DNA of 64,000 nucleotides from NCBI RefSeq assembly GCF_019931575.1, contig NZ_CP082923.1, forward strand, positions 1,240,001-1,304,000. The letters are read 5' to 3'. Below the pieces are notes generated by a model. That model had not been told where the DNA came from and made no database searches. It worked only from the letters and a program-made list of their open reading frames with translations. Positions 44,546 through 53,451 of this stretch are shown here, one piece after another. The position numbers and the translations under genes were made by a program. Every line of letters begins with the position of its first letter. Within the stretch, counting starts at the first letter, position 1. This stretch comes from Caulobacter segnis. Lineage in GTDB: Bacteria; Pseudomonadota; Alphaproteobacteria; Caulobacterales; Caulobacteraceae.

Positions 44546-45256
44546 ATGGACCGTCGCAAGCTGATCCTCTCGGGCGCCGCCGCCAGCCTCGGCGCCGCCG
44601 CGACCGAGGCCATGGCGAGGCAGTCGTACGAGCGTCTTCCGCCGCCGACGCCGATCCAGGACGCCGCGCCGAGCTCCGGCTACGACGCCGGCGCCAACGC
44701 CGCCCCGGCCAGCCCCGGCCAGAATCCGCCGCCGGCGGGCTCGACCGGGCCGAATTACCAGACGGGTGGCGCCTCGACCTATTCCGCCGACGAGATGGTC
44801 CGCGCCACGTCCGACTTCCTGGGCGTGACGGCCGAGAGCGCCGGCGCGGCGATCGAGAAGGTCTTCAAGGACAAGGGTCAGCCCACCGCATATGTCGCCG
44901 GGGAGGAGGGCTCGGGCGCCTTCGTGGCCGGGCTGCGTTATGGCCGCGGCCTGCTGTACATGAAGGGGCGTCCGACGCTGGAGGTGTTCTGGCAGGGCCC
45001 GTCAATCGGCTGGGATTGGGGCGGCAACGCCAGCCGCGTCTTCACCCTCTGCTATAACCTGCAGTATCCCGACGCTGTCTTCCGCCGGTTCCCGGGCGTG
45101 GAGGGCAGCGCCTATCTGATCGGCGGCCTGGGCGTGAACTACCAGAAGGCCGACGAGATCACCCTGGCCCCGATCCGCGCCGGCGTCGGCCTGCGCCTGG
45201 GCGCGAACGTCGGCTATCTGGGCTATAGCCGTCAGCGGCGCTGGTTGCCGTTCTAG
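44546..45256 (+). CDS. eipA: EipA (DUF1134) envelope integrity protein
   Basis: This 236-residue periplasmic protein has a signal peptide (MDRRKLILSGAAASLGAAAT, cleavage near AMA), a Pro/Ser/Gly-rich linker to about residue 75 and a DUF1134 domain (PF06577). The domain begins around TSDFLGVTAESAGAAIEKVF, includes SIGWDWGGNASRVFTLCYNL, and forms the small beta-barrel seen in Brucella EipA, which protects against envelope stress. GGAGG lies 6 nt before the ATG. The CtrA box and a palindrome upstream point to cell-cycle control. Confidence 0.88.
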   Translation: MDRRKLILSGAAASLGAAATEAMARQSYERLPPPTPIQDAAPSSGYDAGANAAPASPGQNPPPAGSTGPNYQTGGASTYSADEMVRATSDFLGVTAESAGAAIEKVFKDKGQPTAYVAGEEGSGAFVAGLRYGRGLLYMKGRPTLEVFWQGPSIGWDWGGNASRVFTLCYNLQYPDAVFRRFPGVEGSAYLIGGLGVNYQKADEITLAPIRAGVGLRLGANVGYLGYSRQRRWLPF

Positions 45257-45263
45257 ACTCGCC

Positions 45264-45854
45264 TCAGCCGCCCCAAACCTGTTTCAGGCGCGCGTCGCGC
45301 CCGCAGCCGGTGCGGTAGAGGTTGTAGTCCAGCGCGTGCCGCTTGGCGTAATCGCGGTGGTATTCCTCGGCCGGATAGAAGGTCTGCAGGGGCAGGATCT
45401 GAGCCTTCATCGTGCCGGTCTTGAGGCGCTTGGCGGCTTCGTCGCGGGACTTCTCGGCGATCAGGCGCTGGGCGGGGGTGACGAAGAGGGCGGGGCGGTA
45501 CGAGGGGCCGCGATCGCAGAACTGGCCGCCGTCGTCGGTCGGGTCGACCAGCTTCCAGTAGCGGTAGAGCAGGAAGCCATAGTCCAGCTTGGCCGGGTCA
45601 TAGGTGACGCGCACCGACTCGTAGTGGCCGCTTCTCTCGCTGGTGACGTCGCGATAGGTCGGGTTCTTGACGTGGCCGCCGGTGTAGCCGCTCTCGACTT
45701 TCAGCACGCCCGGGATGCCGCCCATGTCGTGCTCCATGCACCAGAAGCAGCCGCCGGCGAACACGGCGGTCTCGGTCTTGAGCGTGGCGGCGGCCGAGGC
45801 GCTGACGCCGCCGAGGGCGAAGAGGGTGGCGAGAAGGGCGAACAATCGGCGCAT
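45264..45854 (-). CDS. msrA: Peptide-methionine (S)-S-oxide reductase, exported
   Basis: MsrA (196 aa) reduces methionine S-sulfoxide in damaged proteins. The catalytic motif GGCFWCME lies at 34-41 (C36). A hydrophobic N-terminus (MRRLFALLATLFALGGVSAS) acts as a signal peptide, so this copy likely works in the periplasm. The C-terminal YNLYRTGCGRDARLKQVWG carries a resolving cysteine candidate. ATG 45854 was taken because it begins the signal sequence. It converges with eipA with a 7-nt gap. Confidence 0.92.
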   Translation of the reverse strand: MRRLFALLATLFALGGVSASAAATLKTETAVFAGGCFWCMEHDMGGIPGVLKVESGYTGGHVKNPTYRDVTSERSGHYESVRVTYDPAKLDYGFLLYRYWKLVDPTDDGGQFCDRGPSYRPALFVTPAQRLIAEKSRDEAAKRLKTGTMKAQILPLQTFYPAEEYHRDYAKRHALDYNLYRTGCGRDARLKQVWGG

Positions 45855-45907
45855 CGGGAACTCTCCAAGGGAACTCATCCCTGGATACGCACGATGCGGG
45901 GAGAAGG

Positions 45908-46198
45908 TTACAGCCGCCAGCCGAAACCGACGCCGCGCACCGATGGACACGACGCCAGGCGCGACGCCAGAATCTCGGCGCGGTCGTCGCCCTGGTCGTC
46001 GATCTCGAGCCTAATGGCCAAATGCTGGCCCTCGGGAGCGGCGGACAGGGCGCGCAGGCGGGCCTGCTGCACCGAGGCCACGCCCAGCACCCGCATGAGG
46101 GCGTCAGGCGTGTCTTCGGCGGTTACGAGGAAGAGGCGGCGCCTAAGAGCAGCAAAAGCGCCTTCCTCGGGTTTGGCTGCGTCTACAAGCGCATTCAC
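45908..46198 (-). CDS. ACT-like small protein (second of a pair)
   Basis: This 96-residue protein (GTG start) has the beta-alpha-beta pattern of an ACT domain: RRLFLVTAEDTPDALMRVLG, GQHLAIRLEIDDQGD, and AEILASRLASCPSVRGVGF. It resembles small acetolactate-synthase-type regulatory subunits (IlvM-like) more than stand-alone ACT regulators, but no partner enzyme is in the window. GTG at 46198 overlaps the TGA of the preceding gene, so the two are translated together. Ligand and partner are unknown. Confidence 0.65.
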   Translation of the reverse strand: MNALVDAAKPEEGAFAALRRRLFLVTAEDTPDALMRVLGVASVQQARLRALSAAPEGQHLAIRLEIDDQGDDRAEILASRLASCPSVRGVGFGWRL

Positions 46199-46491
46199 GG
46201 GCGAAACCACTGGTGCTCGACCGAGGCCGAATTGACGCCGGGCCAGGCGGCCAAGTCGCGGGCCAGCAGACGTGCGGCCTGGTCGCCCAGGTGACGAACG
46301 CGCAGGGACGCTTCGACGATCTGGCCGACCGGCTTCATCGTCAGGCCGCACAGCTCGGCGCCGCTGTCGGCCAGGCTGGCGCGGACGGCGTCCAGGGCGC
46401 TCGGCGCGTCCTGGGCGGCCAGCAGCAGCTGGTGGACGGTGACGCCTTCCTGGTCGCTATGGAAGGCCGGTGGAGAGGGCAGGTAGCTCAT
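46195..46491 (-). CDS. ACT-like small protein (first of a pair)
   Basis: This 98-residue protein starts MSYLPSPPAFHSDQEGVTVH and shows an ACT-like pattern (VHQLLLAAQDAPSALDAVRA, then GQIVEASLRVRHLGDQAARL and PGVNSASVEH). It is the same length as its neighbour and aligns with it across the domain, so the two look like a duplicated pair. AAGGA lies 7 nt before the ATG at 46491; the in-frame ATG at 46509 lacks an RBS. A terminator sits 50 nt upstream, between a small ORF and this gene. Confidence 0.65.
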   Translation of the reverse strand: MSYLPSPPAFHSDQEGVTVHQLLLAAQDAPSALDAVRASLADSGAELCGLTMKPVGQIVEASLRVRHLGDQAARLLARDLAAWPGVNSASVEHQWFRP

Positions 46492-46540
46492 TGGGGTGGT
46501 CCTTTGCATGAGAGGCTTTGGGACCGAGGAACCGCGCAAC

Positions 46541-46572
46541 AAAAAACCCCGCTCGGTGGAGCGGGGCTTTTG
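46541..46572. terminator. Terminator upstream of the ACT-like pair
   Basis: The 8-bp stem CCCCGCTC/GAGCGGGG (46547-46554 with 46559-46566) has a GGTG loop. Six A's precede it and CTTTT follows it on the plus strand, so on the minus strand it reads stem then TTTTTT. It ends the small ORF unit and lies 50 nt before the ACT-like pair, in the position of an attenuator. Confidence 0.8.
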
Positions 46573-46612
46573 GAGATCTTGCGATCCTTCGGCTTTGGTT
46601 TTGGTAGGGTTC

Positions 46613-46765
46613 CTACCGCTGCTTGCGCCGATTTTGCCCCGTCCGGATAGGCACGGTTTTAATCTGGTTGTTAATCATGTTCCACATCGACACCGCGCAC
46701 GACATCGCGGCCACGGCGGCGAGGCCGGTGGTCACAAAGGCGGCGAAGGCGAAGGTCGATTGCAT
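46613..46765 (-). CDS. Small membrane ORF (50 aa) upstream of the ACT-like pair
   Basis: This 50-residue ORF starts MQSTFAFAAFVTTGLAAVAA, a single hydrophobic segment, then a polar basic tail rich in Gln, Arg and Lys. It ends 40 nt before the terminator. Its codons show no run of one amino acid, so it does not look like a classic attenuation leader peptide. It may be a genuine membrane microprotein. Its existence is supported only by the hydrophobic pattern and position. Confidence 0.4.
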   Translation of the reverse strand: MQSTFAFAAFVTTGLAAVAAMSCAVSMWNMINNQIKTVPIRTGQNRRKQR

Positions 46766-46897
46766 GTGGAAGCAATGAATCCAGTTAGCGCTTCTTACAG
46801 GTAGCGTGACGGTTGGGCTTGCGCAAGGTCTTGCCTACCCAAGAGGCGATCAGTCGCGGGGAAGGGCGAGAATTGGCGGTTTTTGAGCGTCGTGGTT

Positions 46898-46935
46898 AAA
46901 AACGCGGCAGATCCTCCCCTGCTAGGGGGAGGATC
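46898..46935 (-). terminator. pheT terminator
   Basis: On the minus strand GATCCTCCCC pairs with GGGGAGGATC (46926-46935 with 46910-46919), with a 6-nt loop, then TGCCGCG and TTTTT. It is within 7 nt of the pheT stop. The spacer before the T-run is longer than ideal. Confidence 0.7.
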
Positions 46936-46941
46936 CCAATT

Positions 46942-49341
46942 CTACGACCGCAGCTTGCCGCCGGCCTTCTCGGCCGCCGCCACGACCTTGGCCGAGAGGG
47001 CCTCGATCTCGGCTTCGGTAAGGGTGGTTTCGCGGGGCTGGACCACGACCTCGATCGCGATCGACTTGAAGCCCTCCGGCACGCCGGGGCCCTCGTAGAC
47101 GTCGAACACGCGCGCGGCGGTGATCAGCGCCTTGTCGGCGCCGGCGGCGGCTTTCACCAGGTCGCCGGCAGCTTTGGTCTTCTCCACCAGGAAGGCGAAG
47201 TCGCGGGTCAGGGGCATCAGGGCCGAGGGCGAGAAGGCCGGGCGGGTCTTGACCGACTTCTTCTTCGGCTCGGGGATCGCCTCCAAGGTGATCTCGAAAC
47301 CGTAGACTGGGCCGGCCACGTCCAGGGCCTTCAGCACCGCCGGGTGGATTTCGCCGAACTCGGCCATCACCGCCTTGGGGCCCAGCTGCAGGCGCGCCGA
47401 ACGGCCCGGGTGCCACCAGGACGAGGCCGAGCCTTGCGCCGTCTGCAGCGAGGCGACCGGCGCGCCCAGCTCTTCCAGCAGGGCCAGCAGGTCGGCCTTC
47501 ACCGTGAAGACGTCGCCTTGCGCGGCCTTGTCCCAGCCGCGCGGGGCCTTGGGGACCAGGATGGCCGCCACGACCGTGCGCTGGTCGTTCGGACGCTCGC
47601 CGTGGAAGGTCGGGCCGATCTCGAACAGGGCCGCGTCGGGGAAGCCCTGGCGCGCGTTGCGGCCGGCCGCCTCGATCAGGTTGGGCAGCAGCGACGGGCG
47701 CATGCAGTCCAGCTCCGAGGCGATCGGATTGGCCAGCAGCAGTTCCGGCTGACCGCCGCCGAACAGTTCGGCGACCTTGCGGCTGGTGAAGCTGAAGGTC
47801 ACGCCTTCCGCATAGCCGGCGGCCGCCAGAGCGCGCCGGGCCACGCGGGCGCGGGCCTGCTTGGCGGTCAGGATGCCGCCGACGGCGCGCGGAACCTCCG
47901 GCAGGGCCGTCGAGGGCAGAGCGCCGTAGCCGGCGATGCGAGCGACCTCTTCCACCAGATCGGCCTTGCCTTCCACGTCGCGGCGGAAGGTGGGCGGGGT
48001 GACGGTCCAGGTCGCGCCGTCCTTCACGTCGAAGCCCAGGGCGACCAGGATCTGGCGGGTGCGCTCGGCCGAAACGGCCAGACCCGACAGCTGCTCGACA
48101 TAGGCCGGGTCGAACGGGAAGCCGACGGGCGCGGCCGGGGCCTCGCCGACCAGCAGCACGTTCGACGGCTCGCCGCCGCACAGCTCCAGGATCAGCTTGG
48201 TGGCCAGCTCGATGCCGTCGACCAGCGAGTGTGTGTCGACGGTGCGGGCGAAGCGGTACTGAGCGTCGCTGGCGATGCCGGTGGCGCGGCCGGTCTGGGC
48301 CGTGCGGATCGGGTCGAACCAGGCGCTTTCGAGGAAGACGTCGACGGTCTCGTCCGAGCAGCCGGTGCTCTCACCGCCCATCACGCCGCCCAGGCCGATC
48401 GGACGCTCGCCCGACGCATCGGCGATGACCGACATCTCGGGCGTCAGCTCATAGGTCTTGCCGTCCAGGGCGATCAGGTGCTCGTCGCCGTGGACGCCAT
48501 GGCGGCCCAGGCGCGTGGAGATCTGCGTCCCCGACAGCTTGTGGGCGTCATAGACGTGCAGCGGCCGCGCGCGGTCGTAGGTGATCAGGTTGGTGATATC
48601 CACCAGGGCGCTGATCGGGCGCAGGCCGATGGCGGTCAGGCGATCCTGCAGCCACTTGGGCGAGGGGCCGTTCTTGACGCCTCGGAAGTAGCGGCCGGCG
48701 AACACCGGGCAGGCCTCGCCATCGACCTTGACGGTGATCGGCGACGGATAGGTCCCCGGGATCGCGGCGATCGACAGGTCCTTCAGCTTGCCTACGCCCG
48801 CGGCGGCCAGGTCGCGGGCGATGCCGGCGACGCCCAGCCAGTCTGGGCGGTTGGGGGTCACTTCGAAGTCGATCACGGCTTCCAGGCCCAGGGCGTCCAC
48901 GGCCGACGTGCCGACGGCCAGGCTGTCAGGCAGCTCCATAATGCCGTCGCTCTCGCTGGCGTATTCCAGCTCGGCGGCCGAGCAGAGCATGCCGTTCGAG
49001 ACCACGCCGCGCACGGGCTTCTCGACCAGGGTCACGTCCAGGCCGGGCACATAGGCGCCGATCGGGGCGTAGATCGTGGTCAGGCCCGGACGGGCGTTCG
49101 GCGCGCCGCAGACAATCTCCTTGCGGCCATCGACGGTGTCGACCTGGCAGACCTGCAGGCGATCGGCGTTGGGATGGCGGGCGGCCTCGACGATCTTGCA
49201 GACCGTGAACGGAGCCAGCTTGGTCGCCGGATCGATCACGTGCTCGACCTCGAGCCCGGCCATGGTCATGGCCGCGACGATCTCGGGGACGGTGGCGGTG
49301 GTCTCAAGGTGATCCTTGAGCCAGGACAGGGTGAATTTCAT
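46942..49341 (-). CDS. pheT: Phenylalanyl-tRNA synthetase beta subunit
   Basis: PheT (799 aa) is the larger subunit of the tetrameric enzyme that charges tRNA-Phe. It begins [20 protein letters not shown], with the N-terminal tRNA-binding domain at about 39-150. The B3/B4 editing region ([20 protein letters not shown]), the B5 domain and a C-terminal ferredoxin-fold anticodon-binding domain follow. It lies 61 nt downstream of pheS and is followed by a terminator, so pheS-pheT form a transcriptional pair. Length is normal. Confidence 0.97.
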   Translation of the reverse strand: MKFTLSWLKDHLETTATVPEIVAAMTMAGLEVEHVIDPATKLAPFTVCKIVEAARHPNADRLQVCQVDTVDGRKEIVCGAPNARPGLTTIYAPIGAYVPGLDVTLVEKPVRGVVSNGMLCSAAELEYASESDGIMELPDSLAVGTSAVDALGLEAVIDFEVTPNRPDWLGVAGIARDLAAAGVGKLKDLSIAAIPGTYPSPITVKVDGEACPVFAGRYFRGVKNGPSPKWLQDRLTAIGLRPISALVDITNLITYDRARPLHVYDAHKLSGTQISTRLGRHGVHGDEHLIALDGKTYELTPEMSVIADASGERPIGLGGVMGGESTGCSDETVDVFLESAWFDPIRTAQTGRATGIASDAQYRFARTVDTHSLVDGIELATKLILELCGGEPSNVLLVGEAPAAPVGFPFDPAYVEQLSGLAVSAERTRQILVALGFDVKDGATWTVTPPTFRRDVEGKADLVEEVARIAGYGALPSTALPEVPRAVGGILTAKQARARVARRALAAAGYAEGVTFSFTSRKVAELFGGGQPELLLANPIASELDCMRPSLLPNLIEAAGRNARQGFPDAALFEIGPTFHGERPNDQRTVVAAILVPKAPRGWDKAAQGDVFTVKADLLALLEELGAPVASLQTAQGSASSWWHPGRSARLQLGPKAVMAEFGEIHPAVLKALDVAGPVYGFEITLEAIPEPKKKSVKTRPAFSPSALMPLTRDFAFLVEKTKAAGDLVKAAAGADKALITAARVFDVYEGPGVPEGFKSIAIEVVVQPRETTLTEAEIEALSAKVVAAAEKAGGKLRS

Positions 49342-49402
49342 CGTCTTGCGTCTCCAAGCCCCGACGCCGCGCGAAGGGGTTGGTGGAATTCCAGAAGGGC
49401 GA

Positions 49403-50476
49403 TCAGCTCAGGCCGCTGGCCGGGTTCGGCGCGGCGAAGGCGGAAAAGCCGTAGTGCGACAGCCAGCGGACATCCGACGACCACATGTCGCGCAGGTCCG
49501 GCATGCCGTACTTCAACATGCCCAGGCGATCGACGCCCATGCCAAAGGCGAAACCCTGGTACTCGTCCGGATCGATACCGCAGGCGCGCAGCACGTTCGG
49601 GTGAACCATGCCGCAGCCCAGGATCTCGAGCCACGACGTGCCCTGGCCGATCTTGATCTCGCCGCCCGAGCGGTCGCACTGCACGTCCATCTCGGCCGAC
49701 GGCTCGGTGAACGGGAAGTGGTGCGGCCGGAACTGGGTCGTCACCGCGTCGGTCTCGAAGAACCGCGCCAGGAAGGTCTCCAGGGTCCACTTCAGGTGGC
49801 CCATGTGGATGCCCTTGTCGATCACCAGGCCCTCGACCTGGTGGAACACCGGCGTGTGGGTGGCGTCGTTGTCCACGCGATAGGTGCGGCCTGGCGCGAT
49901 GATGCGGATCGGCGGCTTCTGGCTGACCATGGTCCGCACCTGCACGGGGCTGGTGTGGGTGCGCAGCAGCATGCGCTCGCCATTTTCCTTCGTATTGAAG
50001 AAGAAGGTGTCGTGCATCTCGCGGGCCGGGTGCTTCGGCGGGAAGTTCAGGGCCGTGAAGTTATGGAAGTCGTCCTCGATGTCCGGACCTTCCGCGACGG
50101 CGAAGCCCATCTCGGCGAAGATGGCGACCATCTCGTCCATGGTCTGCATGGTCGGGTGGACGCTGCCCTTGCGGCGGTAGGGGGCGGGCAAGGACAGATC
50201 CAGGGTCTCGCTGGCCAGGCGTGCGTCCAGCTCGGCGGCTTCCAGGGCGGCCTTCTTCTCGGCGATGGCCTCGGCGACCTTGTCACGCAGGGCGTTGATG
50301 GCCGCGCCTTGCGTCTTGCGCTCGTCGGGGCTCATGGCCCCGAGGGTCTTGAGCAGGCCCGAGATGGAGCCGGTCTTGCCGACGGCGGCCACGCGGACGG
50401 CGTCGAGCGTCGAGAGATCGCCGGCGGCGGCCACCTGGGCCAGCACATCGGCTTCGAGGGTGTTGAGATCGGTCAT
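49403..50476 (-). CDS. pheS: Phenylalanyl-tRNA synthetase alpha subunit
   Basis: PheS (357 aa from [12 protein letters not shown]) is the catalytic subunit. It has an N-terminal coiled coil and the class II aminoacyl-tRNA synthetase core: motif 2 area [10 protein letters not shown] and motif 3 area [20 protein letters not shown] 50476 was chosen; ATG 50485 is an alternative, and neither has a strong Shine-Dalgarno. It follows rplT but with a terminator and a 239-nt gap that includes a long inverted repeat. No PheM-like leader peptide is visible in the gap. Confidence 0.97.
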   Translation of the reverse strand: MTDLNTLEADVLAQVAAAGDLSTLDAVRVAAVGKTGSISGLLKTLGAMSPDERKTQGAAINALRDKVAEAIAEKKAALEAAELDARLASETLDLSLPAPYRRKGSVHPTMQTMDEMVAIFAEMGFAVAEGPDIEDDFHNFTALNFPPKHPAREMHDTFFFNTKENGERMLLRTHTSPVQVRTMVSQKPPIRIIAPGRTYRVDNDATHTPVFHQVEGLVIDKGIHMGHLKWTLETFLARFFETDAVTTQFRPHHFPFTEPSAEMDVQCDRSGGEIKIGQGTSWLEILGCGMVHPNVLRACGIDPDEYQGFAFGMGVDRLGMLKYGMPDLRDMWSSDVRWLSHYGFSAFAAPNPASGLS

Positions 50477-50536
50477 GACGGGCATCCGTCTAGAGGATTT
50501 CGAGAGGGTTGAAACTAGGGAAGAGGCCCCAATTCC

Positions 50537-50635
50537 GCTCATTCCCGCGAAAGCGGGAAACCAAGCCGAGTTGGCCTTCTCGTCCGCGTCCAATCCGCTT
50601 GCTCAGCTTGGGCCCCCGCTTTCGCGGGGATGAGC
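50537..50635. repeat. Inverted repeat in the pheS leader
   Basis: Arms at 50537-50557 and 50615-50635 are complementary over 20 of 21 bases, and each arm is itself a GC hairpin (TTCCCGC/GCGGGAA with a GAAA loop in one; CCCCGC/GCGGGG in the other). It resembles the dispersed CCCGCGAAAGCGGG repeats of Caulobacter. Here it sits in the pheS 5' region, where it could influence expression. Confidence 0.75.
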
Positions 50636-50650
50636 GAAGTCGGGCGCAGC

Positions 50651-50680
50651 AAAAAGCCCCCTGGCTCGCGCCAGAGGGCT
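50651..50680 (-). terminator. rplT terminator
   Basis: On the minus strand AGCCCTCTGGC pairs with GCCAGGGGGCT (50670-50680 with 50655-50665; one mismatch), then TTTTT. It lies 35 nt after the rplT stop and separates the ribosomal genes from pheS. Confidence 0.85.
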
Positions 50681-50715
50681 TTGCAAGATCGGTTGGGTCG
50701 AAACCCAAAAAGACC

Positions 50716-51072
50716 TTAGGCCAGGGCGGCGCGAACCTTGTCGGCGATGGCCTTGAACGCAACCGGATCGGCGCCGGCGATGTCGGCGAGGACCTTACGG
50801 TCCATCACGATACCCGCCACGTCCAGGCCGTGGATAAATTGCGAGTAGGTGAAGCCTTCCAGACGGGCGCCAGCGTTGATGCGCTGGATCCACAGCGAAC
50901 GGAAGGCGCGCTTGCGCACCTTGCGGTCGCGGTAGGCGTACTGGCCGGCCTTGTCGACCGCGGCCTTCGCCGTACGAATGGTGTTCTTGCGGCGCCCGTA
51001 GAAGCCCTTGGCTTGCTCGAGAACCTTCTTGTGCTTGGCGTGGGCGACGACGCCCCGTTTAACGCGAGCCAT
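50716..51072 (-). CDS. rplT: 50S ribosomal protein L20
   Basis: L20 (118 aa) is an rRNA-binding assembly protein of the large subunit. It begins [20 protein letters not shown], has [20 protein letters not shown], and a basic N-terminal half typical of L20. It follows rpmI after 15 nt in an operon. In many bacteria L20 represses this operon by binding a leader; the hairpin at 51331-51365 is a candidate site. A terminator follows 35 nt after the stop. Confidence 0.98.
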   Translation of the reverse strand: MARVKRGVVAHAKHKKVLEQAKGFYGRRKNTIRTAKAAVDKAGQYAYRDRKVRKRAFRSLWIQRINAGARLEGFTYSQFIHGLDVAGIVMDRKVLADIAGADPVAFKAIADKVRAALA

Positions 51073-51087
51073 GTGTCAGCGCTCCTC

Positions 51088-51288
51088 TTACAGGCCGTAG
51101 GGCAGGTAGGTACGGATGATCTTGGCGTCAGCCTCGCTCATCACCTTGGTTCCGCGGTTTTGGCGGATGTACTTACCGTTGTGGCCGATAAGGCGGTGGC
51201 GCTTGCCGGCGACGCCGGCCTTCAGCTTGCCCGTAGCGGTCAGTTTGAAGCGCTTTTTGGCGCCCGACTTGGTCTTCAACTTCGGCAT
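51088..51288 (-). CDS. rpmI: 50S ribosomal protein L35
   Basis: L35 (66 aa) is a small basic large-subunit protein. It starts [20 protein letters not shown] and contains [24 protein letters not shown] sequence. Length is standard. It heads the rpmI-rplT pair; infC, which usually precedes it, lies 3.5 kb away beyond two unrelated genes. A strong hairpin is in the leader. Confidence 0.97.
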   Translation of the reverse strand: MPKLKTKSGAKKRFKLTATGKLKAGVAGKRHRLIGHNGKYIRQNRGTKVMSEADAKIIRTYLPYGL

Positions 51289-51330
51289 TTCGCGTCGGAG
51301 CTTTCGCCCCGTCCTCTAGGATAGCAAGAC

Positions 51331-51365
51331 GAACCGCCATGGCATGCCTAGTGGCCAGGCGGTTC
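51331..51365 (-). promoter_or_regulatory. Leader hairpin upstream of rpmI-rplT
   Basis: On the minus strand GAACCGCC pairs with GGCGGTTC (51358-51365 with 51331-51338), and an inner TGGC/GCCA pairing (51354-51357 with 51340-51343) extends the stem. It has no T-run and lies ~43 nt before the rpmI ATG, fitting a 5' leader structure that could be an L20 target. Confidence 0.5.
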
Positions 51366-51431
51366 CGGAAAGGCGGCGTTACTAAGCGAAACGGGGGGAG
51401 AACGCAAGCTTCCTCTGCCTAACCAGCCCCT

Positions 51432-53378
51432 TCAGTCCGGCGGATTGTTCTTTTCGATGAAGGTGATGCCCGCCGTCAGCATCTGCAGGCGCGTCTGTCC
51501 CTTGGACAGCCAGTGATCCTCGCCATCCAGCACCACGAATTCATAGGGCTTGCCGGCGCTCTTCAGGGCATTGGCCATCTTCTGGCTGTGGGAGAAGGGA
51601 ACAGTGGTGTCGTCCTTGCCGTGGATGAGCAGAATCGGCGCGTCTGCCTTGGCGGCCTGAGCGGCGGGAGAGCGCTGGTCCAGCTTGGGATCCGAGGCGC
51701 TATCGACTCCGAACAGGCGCTTCTCATCACGAACCCTGGCGTTGCGCTCGCCAGATCGGATGATGTCGTCACTCATCATCTTGGCCAGATCGCTGACGCC
51801 GGCGGATGAAACCGCGCAACGATAGACGCCTTTTTGCAGGGTCACGCCGGCCAATGCGGCGTAGCCGCCGTAGCTATGGCCAAAGATGCAGACCCGCTTG
51901 GTATCGACGATCCCCGCCTTGGCCAGGTAGGCGACGCCGTCTGACAGGTCGGTCTGCATCTTGGCGCCCCATTCGCCGTAGCCGGCCTCCTTGAACTCCG
52001 TCCCGTAACCCGTCGAGCCGCGGAAGTTGGGCTGCAGGACGGCGTAGCCGCGCGAGGCGATGGCCTGGGCCCACCAGTCGAACACGGCGTCGTCCTTGGC
52101 GCGCGGGCCACCGTGCGGCAACACGACCAGCGGCAGGCCCTTCTCGGCCCTGCCTGGCGGCAGGGTCAGGACGCCCTCGATGTCCAGGCCGTCGGCGGCC
52201 TTGTACTGGATCATCCGGACCGGCCCGACGTCGGCCGCGGTCACCTTCGGATAGGGCGAGCCCAGTGGGTCGACGCGCTTGGTCGTGGTGTCGGCGATGT
52301 AGTAGGCGCCCGGCGTGGCGGCGCCGCTGACATACAGAACCAGCTTGCGGAAGTCCGGCGTCCACGAGGCCAAGCTGACCTGCTGGCCCTTGAAGGCGCT
52401 GCGATAGGCCGGCCACAGCGCCTTCAGGCGGGGCTCGAGGAACTCGTATTCGTAAGAATCGCCCTTGAATCGCGTGAAGCCCAGCACGACGCCGTCATCG
52501 CCGACCACGCCGCCCTGCGACACTGGCGGGCCGATGAATTCTCCCAGCTTACCGTCGGTCAGCGAGACTGGCGTCGGCCGCCACAGCTTGGCGGTTCCGT
52601 CCCAGGTGTCGATGATGATGGATTGGCCGTCGGGCGTTACACCCCAGAGATCGGGAGTTTCGACTGCGGTGGTGGTGGTGAAGACTGGCTGCCAGCTCTG
52701 TCCCTTGCGCAGAGACATTGTCCAGGTGGCCTTGTCCGCGCGCTCGTCCTCGCGATAGCCGGCCTTCGCCAGAACCGTGCCATCGGCCTTGGCTAGGTAG
52801 TCGTAGGTCTCGTCGTCGCCCATCTGGACGCGGCGGGCGATGCCGCTGTCCAGGTCGATCTTGAACAGGTCCTTGTGCGCCGACTTGTGCTGCATGTTGC
52901 CTTTGTCGGTCACGTACAGCGGGGTGTAGAGTACGGCCTCCTTGCCGTCGAAGCCGGGCTGAAGGCGGCCGGCGACGATGTTGAGCACCGTGTCCAGCGC
53001 CTTCGACGGCAGTTGCTTGTATTCGCCCGTGCGAATGTTCAGGCTGACGACCTGGAACTGTTCGCTGACATAGGTCGTGTCCTCGATGGCTGCAGTGGTC
53101 GAGACCTCGATCAGGACGTGCTCGGAATCGGCCCACTTGACCGCTCGAACCTTGTTGAACCCGATCGTCGCCGAGGCCGCCACCTGGCCGGCCAGGGTGC
53201 GGACGATGATGTGGCGTTGGTCATTGACCGTGGCGATCAGGGCGATCGCCGAGCCGTCCGGCGAGATTTCGACGCTCTCGATAGCCGGCAGGCGGCCGTA
53301 GGCTTCCAGCGGCGCGGCGGAAGCGACGGCCGCGCTCAACGCCAGCGCCATCGCGGCGGCGGCGAACATCCTACGCAT
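51432..53378 (-). CDS. S9 family prolyl oligopeptidase-like peptidase
   Basis: This 648-residue exported peptidase has a signal peptide (MRRMFAAAAMALALSAAVAS), an N-terminal beta-propeller and a C-terminal alpha/beta-hydrolase domain. The nucleophile is S502 in GHSYGG, the acid lies in HGKDDTTVPF and the histidine in DGEDHWLSKG, completing the triad. It probably cleaves peptides in the periplasm. It sits between the ribosomal pair and an MFS gene, which separates infC from rpmI. No substrate can be named. Confidence 0.9.
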   Translation of the reverse strand: MRRMFAAAAMALALSAAVASAAPLEAYGRLPAIESVEISPDGSAIALIATVNDQRHIIVRTLAGQVAASATIGFNKVRAVKWADSEHVLIEVSTTAAIEDTTYVSEQFQVVSLNIRTGEYKQLPSKALDTVLNIVAGRLQPGFDGKEAVLYTPLYVTDKGNMQHKSAHKDLFKIDLDSGIARRVQMGDDETYDYLAKADGTVLAKAGYREDERADKATWTMSLRKGQSWQPVFTTTTAVETPDLWGVTPDGQSIIIDTWDGTAKLWRPTPVSLTDGKLGEFIGPPVSQGGVVGDDGVVLGFTRFKGDSYEYEFLEPRLKALWPAYRSAFKGQQVSLASWTPDFRKLVLYVSGAATPGAYYIADTTTKRVDPLGSPYPKVTAADVGPVRMIQYKAADGLDIEGVLTLPPGRAEKGLPLVVLPHGGPRAKDDAVFDWWAQAIASRGYAVLQPNFRGSTGYGTEFKEAGYGEWGAKMQTDLSDGVAYLAKAGIVDTKRVCIFGHSYGGYAALAGVTLQKGVYRCAVSSAGVSDLAKMMSDDIIRSGERNARVRDEKRLFGVDSASDPKLDQRSPAAQAAKADAPILLIHGKDDTTVPFSHSQKMANALKSAGKPYEFVVLDGEDHWLSKGQTRLQMLTAGITFIEKNNPPD

Positions 53379-53451
53379 ATCGACTCCCCCAAACCTGTTC
53401 GACGCCGACGCTAGGGTTGAGCTTGGCTGTTGTCTATCCCTGGGCGCGCGT

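Noticed and set aside
46613..46765. Reading the small ORF as a classical attenuation leader peptide
   Set aside because: It has no run of codons for one amino acid near its end and stops 40 nt before the terminator stem; listed as a small membrane ORF instead.
50477..50762. PheM-like phenylalanine leader peptide before pheS
   Set aside because: No short ORF with clustered Phe codons and an RBS was seen between the rplT terminator and pheS.
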